Shown in pieces: positions 35,268-45,013 of a DNA stretch of 64,000 bases (its first letter is position 1; each line of letters opens with the position of its first letter). The stretch comes from Euonymus europaeus (Eukaryota > Streptophyta > Magnoliopsida > Celastrales > Celastraceae). The DNA lies in the NCBI GenBank assembly GCA_963580455.1, contig OY756963.1:23331555-23395554 (forward strand), in the 5' to 3' direction. The position numbers were made by a program, and so were the translations under genes. The notes beneath the pieces were generated by a model that worked only from the letters and a program-made list of their open reading frames with translations, searched no databases and was not told the DNA's origin.

Positions 35268-38200
35268 TCAAGGGCTGCAAAGGTTCTTGAGGTCCTCCTC
35301 CTTGGCATACCAGCCTGGTATAATCTTCGAAACATGAGGATAAAGATCCTTGTAGGAATTCCTGATTGTCCCTTCTGCAACTCCTGTGGCAATTGAAATA
35401 TCTGCATATGTGTAGGATCAACTATGCATTAGCACATGCGCAGTGGCCCAAATTAATAAATGTCAAAGCAACTGATAGTAAAGTAGCCAAAAAATTTCAG
35501 CTTGATCGTATGAAAATTACTTATGGTTCAGCTAGCAGGGCAACAATATTAAAACTATAATAGAGAAATTCCACATTCAATGACATTTCTAGCACAACAA
35601 AAGCAAATGCAAAAATCAAACCTCTGAGAGGCTTTTTGTCATCAGAGAGCTGAGTTACAATGTAAATAACAGCAGCGGCAATTGATATAGGGCTCCTCCT
35701 GCAAGAAAATTTACTGGTTAGCAACTCCCACAAAGGCAACAGGAGAAATGGAGTTGAAAATTGAGAGATGGGATTCCGATACAATAAACACTCAAACCCC
35801 AGGAGAGATCCAACAATCCATTAACAGAAAACATGCATTTCACAGATATATAAGTCAGCCATGCCATGTCTGAGGGAATGCAAATTTCAATTTATTCCAA
35901 GCTAACAACCCTGTGGGATCAAAAGTAGTGGGAGGGAAAGTCTAAGAAAGGGTTGTACCAGAAAGACAAACACCATACTCACAGCTTCTTTCAATCATGC
36001 ACCTTAGTTTTTAACTTTCAAAGACCAAGTGAAGGATAAACTCCATAGATGCCATTGTTCACAAAAAACTTTGAAACAGATCTCAAACTTCCCCACTTCT
36101 TCTTTTCTTCTTTTTTCCCCTTGCTAAAAAAAGAAGAGTCAAAATTCCCTTCTTCATTGACTTTTTGGATAATCCTGCCAATATGCTCTTAACACACAAG
36201 GGCTTCCATACTTTGCAATGACCCATCTCTAGACTTTCATCATAATTTGATATTCCCCATCAGGAGCAGTTGTAATATATGCTTTCATAAAACCTGAGCC
36301 TTCTCAAACTATATCAGGCAAAAAATTTAATAAACCAAATCGACAATATAACTTCATAAGCTCTTGGGAAGCCCTAAAATTGTAAACTCATTTGAATTTC
36401 CACACATTTACTAAAAGAAATGCAATACACATAAACCCTATCATAACACTCAGCAAGATGCCAAGAACATTGTCAGAATATCTCCCCTAAAAAGTACCTT
36501 ATATCAAATTCTTCAGACTTCTGAACAGCTTCTTGCGCAGCTTTAACTGCTTGATTATTCATACCAAGATTTGAGCAGAAGCGCCTCTGAAAATAAAATT
36601 GGCACTGATGTTAGTGGGGTATCACTCAAAAAGAATATCTCGATGAAAAACCCCATATTCTCCCCTTTCCATTTTTTAAGAAAAATTGTATAATCAAGTC
36701 CAAACAAACTTTCAATTCAGAACAAAGTCCAAACAAAATTAGAAGCCAGAAACAAAAAAGAGGGGAAAAGAAGCAACCGACCATAAAGTCACCAGCATGT
36801 ATTGTTCCCATCTCCACTGATTGACCGGTCTCCAACCCCAGTTGTTTCACAATGTACTCTTTTGCTCGGCCAATTTCCTTCTTTGTGGCACCATTGGCGA
36901 CAGAGCAAATTTCTAGATGAAACCAGAGGTTCAGGGGAGCTCATGCAAAAGGATAGATAAATCATGAAGCAACCAAATGTTAAAAGAATCTCAAGCAGTA
37001 CCCTTAACAGTTCGCGGCTTATCTTCTTGACGACAAGCAATGTACAGACAAGCAGCCAATAAAGCATCCTGATTTCTTCCTCGACTGGACTTTTGGTCCT
37101 CCACTTTCTTATAGATTTCGTTTGCACGATCCTTGAAGTCACAATGACAAAATAGTATCATCAGATACAAAATATTTAAGAACCTGCACATCAAACTGAA
37201 TAATAAAGATCTTAATGAAGCAAAGCAATGACTCATTGATTCCCAATTCCCCAAGGCCAACCTTCACCTTACATCATTTTTCATCTAAAAGAAGAAGACC
37301 GGGTATAACCGTATGACGTTTCTTGATGTTTGTTGATCAAGAATCGGGGATCCAAATTAGTGTTACAGTACTGTCTCCTAGATAATGAATATATTGTTTC
37401 TATTTTCTAAGTACCTCTAGTTCATTGAAAATAGTAAAGTCAAACCAACACTGACAACCACCACTTATATCCTTCACAAAACTGAAAGTTTTAAATGAGT
37501 TAGTTCTTCCAATACCATGTGTTATTTGTATGACTATCAGTTTTAACAAAACTGCAAAGCAGGAAGAAGCGTACCTTGATAGTTGCAACGAGGCCTAATC
37601 TGAAACACAAATGGCGATTGTATTAGTACTATCTCTGCAACATTCAGTGTCTTTGAGCATGCATCATTGCATAAAAACATATTTACGTTGGTGCGTGTTC
37701 AACATTTTGACAATATGGCAACAACAATTCATTTATTATGGGCATTAATGAACTTTCTAAAACATGCACTGATAGAGGATGAATCAATGCACAATTTTAA
37801 AGTTTGGATCACATTAGCAATTTTTCTATTTTTTCTTTTTTTACAATTGTGGCTGAGTGAGGGCATCTGACCTCATGCAATTTGAACTAAAATATAACTG
37901 AACAAACTGCCAGTGATACAAATAATGAATGTATACTAACTGTTATTATGGAAGAATTGGACAAAGGCATGCGTCCAAATTTTTTTTGGAAGATTTGACA
38001 TGGATCTCATACCAATACTCATGTCGTGTCGACATGGGTATGGCGGGGTATATTGAAGAGTTCAAGTATCATAGGGCGCTGTTTCCAGACATTGAGCAAG
38101 CCTATGAACATTGGATTCTACAAAGATCATCTTTGACAAATACAGAATGTATTGGAAGGGATGGAAGACAACGGCATGAATAGGCTCTTATGGAGTGAGT

Positions 38201-39856
38201 CGAAAAAAATAATAAAAAATGAGCAAAATAAATGGCACATGTTCTTTGGGGTTCGGTGGGGAACCAAACTTGGCGCGAATTATCAAAAAAAAAAGGAAAC
38301 TTGGTGAGCTTTTTGAAATGATTTTTGGTGTGGTAGTGAGGTCTTAGAGTTGTCTAGCCGTTCCATTTTTGTGCTAGCTAAGAATAAAGATGCCATGGTG
38401 GAGAAAACTGACAAGTTTAAATAGTAGTATTTGCTGGATTATTGTGTTCAAATAGACATGCTTGGAATTGCAAGACAGACCTTTTCACCAATTTCGACGG
38501 TGATATTAGCATGACCATATCAGGGGATGACAAGCTTCTCTGGAAATGGTATGGAATTCCAAGATTTAAAGACTATTACAGAATTCTTTAAAAAGTAAAA
38601 GACAAGATGAAGAGGAATAGAAGAATTGCCCAGTAAACCCACTAAGAAACCATAGTTTACACTGACCGTCAGTAAAAACTGAGAATTCTTATGAATCACC
38701 AATGCTTTGCAAAACGTCTCATTAAAAGAGAACAGAAACAAAACCTGCATAAGAAACTATAATAAAACCTGAAATCTGAATCAATTCACAATCTCTTCTT
38801 AGTTGCCAAAACTGCCAGACCAATGAAGCACCAAAATATACTAAACAAAATAATTTTGATGTTTTTCCAGTGGCCTAGAGGTCACAGGTTCGGTTCAATT
38901 TTTGTAAATAACCTCTCCATATATTATCTTGGTAAGGTAATGTCTGCCCCTGATCCCAGCCACTACGGGAGCATTGTGCAAGGGAGTTGTTCTTTAGCTA
39001 TGTTTTCCCAGTGGCAAATGTAATAAACTCAGATTACATTAGGCATATAACTGCACCAAACTAATTAAGGGTTTAATACCAATACTTCAAGATTTCTTGG
39101 GGAGCAAATGAAGGCTTCCCTAGAGGCCACAAAAAGAGCTCCCAAAGGATAAAAATTATCAGCATTACTATGCAAAACCATAAGGGAATAGTATGAACGT
39201 AATGAAACAACCAAGACCTTGAAACTGAATCCCCATCTCTTTGTTTTAGCTACTCAAATAACCCACATATGAAAGAAATCACCTAAATCAACTCCTAAAA
39301 CAGAGAGCAAATGCTCAAGCAAAATTTCATATGTTCACGCACATGGAAAAAAAAACAATATTTGGTAGCCAAAGCAGCCCAATCCAGCCTAAACAGCCAA
39401 ACACAAAGCCGTATTTCAACCACCGCTAACGTTGTTTGTCAGTGAAAAAACTCAAAGGCACAAAAAAGAGGAAATTTAAACGGAGAAGGCAAACGCATAT
39501 TACCTTTCAGACATAGTGGCTATAGTTTTAAACGCGAGAATAAGCCCTCGATCGGGATTGGATCCGCGATTCTGCCATCGGCCAAGGGAGGAAGAAAGGA
39601 AATCTCCAGTAGCTCCGTTGGGCTTGGCAATGACAGTCGAGAGACCGCCATCCGTCAATAGAGGGTTTGAGGGTCCGCCCACACGGACAGGGTCGTTGTC
39701 TCCAGACTCGTTGGCGAAGGTCCTCCACTCGGAGGTCTCATCGATCGAGTGGGACTCCAACACCAGACCGCATTCTGAGCACACCGTATCCCCAGCCGAG
39801 TGATCGAACACCACCTCCGTGTGCTTCTTACAGTCCGAGCAAAACGCATCCCCCAT
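35268..39856 (-). CDS. TFIIB: Transcription initiation factor IIB (TFIIB)
   Basis: General RNA polymerase II factor that bridges TBP-bound promoters and the polymerase in the nucleus. Seven exons in transcript order: 39856-39504, 37599-37575 (25 bp), 37131-37002, 36912-36782, 36586-36498, 35698-35622, 35401-35268. They give 312 aa, the plant TFIIB length. The N-terminal zinc ribbon uses C6, C9, C26 and C29. The B-reader/linker region follows ([17 protein letters not shown]). Two cyclin folds span about residues 105-300, with [20 protein letters not shown] in the first and [16 protein letters not shown] in the second. The C-terminus ends LKNLCSP. The 25-bp exon encodes only RLGLVATIK and is easy to miss. 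Intron 1 (37600-39503) contains a SINE. A TRIM element sits just upstream of the TATA box. Confidence 0.97.
38868..38998 (+). mobile_element. SINE (Au-like), in TFIIB intron 1
   Basis: The segment runs GTGGCCTAGAGGTCACAGG, then a box-B-like GGTTCGGTTC (38887-38896), then AACCTCTCC, GGTAAGGTAATGTCTGCCCC and CACTACGGGAGCATTGTGCA. This order matches the common tRNA-derived plant SINE consensus that I recall (GGTCACGGGTTCGA ... AGCCTCT ... GTAAGG ... CGGGAGC). It is diverged. Target duplications were not resolved. Confidence 0.6.
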
Positions 39857-39925
39857 TACAAAATAACAACAAATTTACTAAATTGATTCAAACCAGTGAA
39901 TCAATCAATCAATTCCGGATGCTTG

Positions 39926-39952
39926 CTCTCTCTCTCTCTCTCTCTCTCTCTC
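39926..39952. repeat. (CT)n microsatellite in the TFIIB leader
   Basis: About 13 CT units in the 5' UTR, reading GA on the transcript strand, 70 bp upstream of the start codon. Confidence 0.8.
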
Positions 39953-39990
39953 AATGCGAGTAAGACCGAAAACGGAATGAAGATCGGTCG

Positions 39991-39999
39991 TTATTTATA
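39991..39999 (-). promoter_or_regulatory. TATA box of TFIIB
   Basis: TATAAATAA on the minus strand, about 135 bp upstream of the ATG at 39856, places the transcription start near 39965. The boundary of the inserted TRIM lies 44 bp further upstream. Confidence 0.65.
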
Positions 40000-40042
40000 G
40001 AGAGAGATATATGAGTTTTAGGAATGACGTGCCGTGCAGAGT

Positions 40043-40240
40043 TGTTGAGAACCCAGCTAGCTACAGGCACAGATCAATCCCACGTGTCAATCAAAAGCTC
40101 AATCGATGTCCTTGCGGGCCGGCTGTAATCAAAGTTCATGGGCTGAAATTCCATGAAAATCTTGGCTAACATGTAGGGGAGGCTCCGCACCTTTAAACTA
40201 GAGTTGGTAGCTCTATTTTAACGATGTGGAATTCTCATCA
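40043..40240 (-). repeat. 3' LTR of the TRIM (TFIIB-proximal)
   Basis: 198 bp. It carries a CACGTG G-box at 40081-40086, where the partner LTR has CACATG, so the G-box is specific to the copy nearest TFIIB. Confidence 0.88.
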
Positions 40241-40356
40241 ATCCTCCCCCCTTGGACAGCCGACGTCCACGACGGCTACTCTCGCCCGACAGACGGCAGC
40301 CCTTTTTCGGACGGAAGCCCTCTCCGCAGGGGCGACTCTCTCAATGAAAGCACCAA

Positions 40357-40554
40357 TGTTGAGAATCCACACTGGCTACAGTCACAGATCAACCCCACAT
40401 GCCAATCAAAGCCCAACCGACGCCCTTGCGGGCCGGCTGTAACCAAAGCCCATGGGCTGAAATCCCATGAAAACCTTGGCTAACATGTAGGGGAGACTCC
40501 GCACCTTTAAGCTAGAGTTGGTAGCTCTATTTTAACGATGTGAAATTCTCATCA
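40357..40554 (-). repeat. 5' LTR of the TRIM (TFIIB-distal)
   Basis: 198 bp. It aligns to 40043-40240 over its whole length with roughly twenty differences counted by eye, most of them C here against T in the proximal copy. Confidence 0.88.
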
Positions 40555-40559
40555 AGAGT

Positions 40560-41039
40560 CTCAAACTCTCCAGTAATCTCTGCCGCTAGATCAATATTGG
40601 GTATTTGGGTTTGGTAAATTAAAATCTCGTTCGTAATTGAAAATTCAAGATCTATTTTTTTAAAATTAAATAAATGATTTATTTTTATCATTAAAATATT
40701 AAATAATCCACATCCCACGTCTCAAAATCTTCTTCCATTTTTATTAACTTCTTCGCTTCTTCCCAATTTTGATTAATTTCTTTGATTCTTTCCACTTCTC
40801 AATAACAAAATAATCGACTTCTTTCTCATGCTATATATATGAAGGAAAATTCTCAATTAGGTGGACTCATAATATTGAAACACTCACGTCTTTTGACTGA
40901 GAGTACTTTTTTCATCTGTGTATTGAAGGTTTGTATTGAGATCACTAATCTCACCTGCATATTTGTTAATGGAGAAGATTCTCGTTGTTTTAAAGTCAAT
41001 ATGTGATAAGGTCGAACACTTGTTTTTTGTGGTCGAAAA
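40560..41039. other. AT-rich spacer left of the tandem array
   Basis: No gene or clear element. Short words such as TTCTCAATTAGGTGGACTCA (near 40850) faintly resemble the far right end of the fold-back structure and may be its outer part. Confidence 0.3.
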
Positions 41040-41520
41040 TTTCTCCATTTACGTGTTGATCTGGTCGAGCACTTCTTCATTTATTTGGTTGAGTGATGAT
41101 CTGTTCTAGTTTTTACGGTTATCTGGTCGAGTACTTCTTCATTTGTTTGGCCGGGTGGTGATCAGTTCTAGTTTTTATGTTGATCTGGTCGAGTTCTTAT
41201 TCATTTGTTTGGTCGAGTGGTGATCCGTTCTAGTTTTTACAGTTATCTGGTTGAGTACTTCTTCATTTGTTTGGTCGAGTGGTGATCTGTTCTAGTTTTT
41301 TACGATTACCTGGTCGAGTACTTCTTCATTTGTTTGGTTGGGTGGTGATCTGTTCTATTTTTTATGTTGATTTGGTCGACTACTTCTTCATTTGTTTGGT
41401 CGAGTGGTGAACTATTCTAGTTTTTACGATTATATGGTCAAGTACTTATTCATTTGTTTAGTTGAGTGGTAATCTGTTATAGTTTGTATGGTATTCTGGT
41501 CGAGCATTTCATTATTTTTT
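41040..41520. repeat. 62-bp tandem array, eight copies
   Basis: The word CTGGTCGAG (with variants) recurs at 41061, 41123, 41185, 41247, 41310, 41372, 41434 and 41496, a period of 62 (once 63) bp. Each unit contains CTTCTTCATTTGTTTGG, TCGAGTGGTGATCTGTTCTAG and a T-rich spacer. Alternating ACGGTTAT / ATGTTGAT spacers suggest a 124-bp higher-order dimer in places. No coding frame persists. Confidence 0.9.
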
Positions 41521-42075
41521 TTAGTCAAACATTTTTCTATTCGTGGTCGAGCATTCCTTCATTTGTGGTCGAGCATGACTTCATTATTTTTTTATCCAGT
41601 ATAATTTATTTGTTTTATGTGTTTTAAAAAAAAACCTCATGCAATTTGTGTGAGTGTTCTTCTTTCGTTTCATGGGAATCGAAAAGATTTTTGGAGGCTA
41701 ACAACTTCCTATAGTTGGAATCGAAGGAAGTGATGATATTGACCTGGAGGGAAAGGGTGGTGCCTCAAAACTCTGCAGAAGTTGCCTTTACAGATGCAGC
41801 TTCTCTAGAGTTCTAAGGCTCCACAATTTCCCTTCACGGCAATATCCTTGCTTCCTTTGATTACATTCACAGTAAGTTGTTAGCCTCTTTAATTTTTTTG
41901 ATTGTCTGGGAATGGATAGAGCTCTCAATTGCATGAAGGTTTTTTTTAATTTCTTTTAAATGGAATGCTCGACCACAAATTAAAATTTTGTCCGACTTAA
42001 TTAAAAAAATTCACATAACAAAAAAAAAGTTTGACCAAAGTAAAGCGAAATATTCGACCACTGAATGATATTTGA
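41521..42075. mobile_element. Fold-back-like inverted arms around a ~170-bp centre
   Basis: GAGGCTAACAACTT (near 41694) is the exact reverse complement of AAGTTGTTAGCCTC (near 41874). AAAAACCTCATGCAATT (near 41627) pairs with AATTGCATGAAGGTTTTT (near 41928). GTGGTCGAGCATTCC in the left arm pairs with GGAATGCTCGACCAC (near 41960) in the right. The 62-bp array extends the left arm only. The arrangement suggests a fold-back or long-TIR DNA element whose left arm has been amplified. Outer ends and a target duplication were not identified. Confidence 0.6.
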
Positions 42076-42242
42076 GTCATAATATTACAAAAGTATGTCA
42101 ATTATTTTGTTTTTCAAAAAGCAGGTCAAATATGTGTTTTCGATTATTGAGAATGTCATTTTTGCAAATTTCCAAGTGGGTTTGCGATGTCTATCTTTAT
42201 GTAATCAAATAATCAATCAATAATTGTCCATATATACTTTTA

Positions 42243-42872
42243 TTTGTTTAGATAATCAAATACTAATTAGTAACCTTCATTGCCATGCAAATGTAATTTC
42301 AACTGAGTTAGAGTAAAGTATTTCGTCCAATCGCATATGTGACATAAACTCTCCAAAAAACGGTCTCATGAAATTATAATTTAGATTTTGGAAGATCCAT
42401 GTTAGATTATCTAAACACGGTCCTTTTATTATTATTTTAAAGAGTAAATAGAAAAAAAATTAGTCAAATATAGAGAATTAGTCAAAGACGTAACGTATGC
42501 GTTACCGATTTTAAACAACAAAGTTACGCACCTATAGATAATTACTTTAAAATTATCTAAAATTATTATACTAAAATCTTTCCCTTACGTTTTTATTCTC
42601 TCTCCTTTTCTATTCTTTATCTATTAAATAGGATATTTTTTAATGATTTATATTTTTCAATGAAATTAATTAGTGTTAATTTTTTATTTATTTTACAATT
42701 GAGATATCATAAGTGAGAATATACGCTGACACAAGTAACGAAAAAATCCTGTTAAAAAACATGATTAATATGTTATTAATTATTGATAAATACAACCATG
42801 AACCATTTGGTGTATTACAATATAAAAGTTAATAAAAAAATAAAATGAAGGAATTATTTTAGTAAAGTAAAA
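42243..42872. repeat. Direct repeat, copy 1 (~630 bp)
   Basis: Starts TTTGTTTAGATAATCAAAT and ends near GGAATTATTTTAGTAAAG. It aligns over its length with 43047-43657. Non-coding. Confidence 0.88.
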
Positions 42873-43046
42873 AATGTGATAGGTAATATGACACAGTATT
42901 GATTGGATAGTAAATAAATAATCTCTTTGAATATATGGAAACAATTAGTATAATGCCTTTGAGTTCGATTTTTTTTTTTTAGCAAAAAATAGGGAATAAA
43001 TTTCCATTTTCATTGGAGGTGAGCAGTGGCACCACTCATACTTTAA

Positions 43047-43657
43047 TTTGTTTAGATAATCAAATGCTAATTAGTAACCTTCATTGCCATGAAAATGTAA
43101 TTTCAACTAAGTTAGAGTAAAGAATTTCGCCTAATCTCATATAGGACATAAACTCTCTAAAAAACGGTCTCATAAAATTATAATTCAGATTTTAGAACAT
43201 CCATGTTAGATTATGGAAACACGATCCTTTTATTATTATTTTAGAGAGTAAATATAAAAAAAATTAGTCAAATATAGAGAATTAGTCAAAGGCATAACGT
43301 ATGCGTTACCGATTTTAAATAACAAAGTTACATACATATAGATAATTATCTAAAATTATTATACTAAAATTTCTCTCTTACATTTTTATTCTCTCCTTTT
43401 TCTATTCTTTATCTATTAAATAGGATATTTTTTAATTATTTGTATTTTTCAATGAAATTAATTCGTGTTAATTTTTTATTTATTTTACAATTGAGATATC
43501 ATAAGTGAGAATATATGCTGACATGAGTAACGAAAAATCCTGTAAAAAACACGATTAATATGTTATTAATTATTGATAAATACAACCATTTGGTGTATTA
43601 CAATATCAAAGTTAATAAAAAAAATAAAATGAAGGAATTATTTTAATAAAGTAAATA
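43047..43657. repeat. Direct repeat, copy 2 (~611 bp)
   Basis: Second copy, same orientation, about 804 bp downstream of copy 1 and separated by a 174-bp spacer. Small deletions account for the shorter length. The ends are not TG...CA, so these are not ordinary LTRs. Confidence 0.88.
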
Positions 43658-44425
43658 GTACCATTTTTTAGGATTATCCCAAAATTAAAAATAGACAATC
43701 CAATACTTTTCATAATTTCATGGTGTATTTTACAACTAATCACTATTTAAATATGATAATATATGTGTATATACAATAATGGCCCAACTTCCATATATAA
43801 TAGATTACTAAAGCCTATGTATGCACTTCTATTAATGGCCACCAACCAAAAATGGCAATCTGCAAAGCCAATATTATTTACCTTGAATGGGAAAAAAATA
43901 TTAATCAAAGTCTATATAATATATCAAATTATAAAGAGGGCAGAAACAAACTTCTAGACAAATATTATCACTTATTCATATTTATATACCACAAGAAGAA
44001 AAACCCTAATAAAATCCTCTCTCTTTTAAGATTTTGCCCACAATAGAAATAGCCTAAAACTGTTTTTGGATCACTATTGGGTCAAGATTGGCAAGTTTGT
44101 CTACATAGATCAATATTTTTGATTTTTTTTTTAGTGCAAACCCAACTGCTTTAAATGATTCTTGACCATATAGATACAATACCACCAAAATTTCAATTCC
44201 TCCTAATTTATATTAATTATATATATAAGCAAGAACACAAAACCTCTTAAAAACCTTAATTTTTCCTCTTTTATGATTAATTGTTCTAATGTTGGAATCA
44301 GCAATCACCAATTATTTCTCTAAAAATTGAATCACTACTTAATTTTTTAATATAAGCCCAATAGCAAATTTGAAAAAAATTGTACCAAAAGAGGAAAATA
44401 CCAAATCCTCAAGTAATTATCAATT

Positions 44426-44435
44426 CCAAAATTGG
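44426..44435. promoter_or_regulatory. Perfect CArG box
   Basis: CCAAAATTGG fits CC(A/T)6GG, the MADS-domain binding site. It lies 588 bp upstream of the ATG of a MADS-box gene, which is compatible with auto- or cross-regulation. Confidence 0.5.
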
Positions 44436-44552
44436 ATAATCCCTACATACAAAATTTTATCTGTGAACTTTCCAAGATTTAACCTAATTTTGGTTTCCCG
44501 CGTTAGACCCAAATAATCCTTTTCAATTTCAGAAACATTCTCATAAATAGTC

Positions 44553-44819
44553 ATTGCTTTCTTTTTCTTTTTTTTTTTTATTTATAAAAGAGAGCGACAC
44601 CTCAAAAGCTTATTAAAACATTCACTTTTGACGGAGATATCTAGTCCTCTCTTTATATACATATATGTGTGTGTGTATGTCTGTGTGCATCTATATATGT
44701 GTGTGTGCGTATCTATATAAATAGTTATTGTTTTTTTTTTTATTTTATAAAAAGGAACGACACCTCATAAGTTTATTAAAATCCTCACTTATGGCGGAGA
44801 TTTCATGTTCTCTCTTTAG

Positions 44820-44854
<35 letters not shown>

Positions 44855-44890
44855 CGTGTGTGTATATATATGTGTGTCTATATATATGTG
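44553..44890. repeat. Near-tandem duplication with TA/TG microsatellites
   Basis: Two copies of a ~165-bp unit start at about 44567 and 44731. Each runs poly-T, ATTTATAAAA or ATTTTATAAAA, AACGACACCTCA or AGCGACACCTCA, TTTATTAAAA, CGGAGAT, CTCTCTTTA, then TATACATATA with TG repeats. The second copy ends in a long (TA)n run at about 44824-44850. It lies just upstream of the MADS leader. Confidence 0.75.
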
Positions 44891-45013
44891 TGTCTATTCG
44901 TATAGTGTAATTGTGATTCTCATGTTCTTCCCTACACAACATTTTAGATTTTCAATTTCATAGGGAAAGAAAAAGAGTGAAAGATTATTGAGACAGAAAA
45001 ACCTCAACACAAG

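Larger units (their letters stand above)
40043..40554 (-). mobile_element. Complete TRIM (miniature LTR retrotransposon), 512 bp
   Basis: Two 198-bp direct repeats (40043-40240 and 40357-40554) flank a 116-bp internal segment. A perfect 5-bp duplication AGAGT lies at 40038-40042 and 40555-40559. On the minus strand each LTR begins TGATGAGAATT and ends TTCTCAACA-like. The 5' LTR (40554-40357) is followed by TTGGTGCTTTCATTGAGAG, a leader found after plant LTRs, and a purine tract AAGGGGGGAT directly precedes the 3' LTR. There is no open frame. The LTRs differ mainly by C/T transitions. It lies in the TFIIB promoter. Confidence 0.92.
43658..45013 (+). other. Upstream region of the AGL18-like gene
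   Basis: AT-rich DNA without other genes. It contains a CArG box, a near-tandem duplication and TA/TG microsatellites, listed separately. The transcription start is not resolved. Confidence 0.4.

Noticed and set aside
37929..38183. 84-codon plus-strand frame in TFIIB intron 1
   Set aside because: No family recognised; it lies in an intron that already contains repeat DNA. Possibly a repeat fragment.
41040..41520. CRISPR-like regular spacing of repeats
   Set aside because: Units are contiguous 62-bp tandem repeats without unique spacers, in a plant nuclear genome.
42243..43657. LTR pair interpretation of the 0.6-kb direct repeats
   Set aside because: No TG...CA ends, primer-binding site, polypurine tract or target duplication found; treated as a local duplication.
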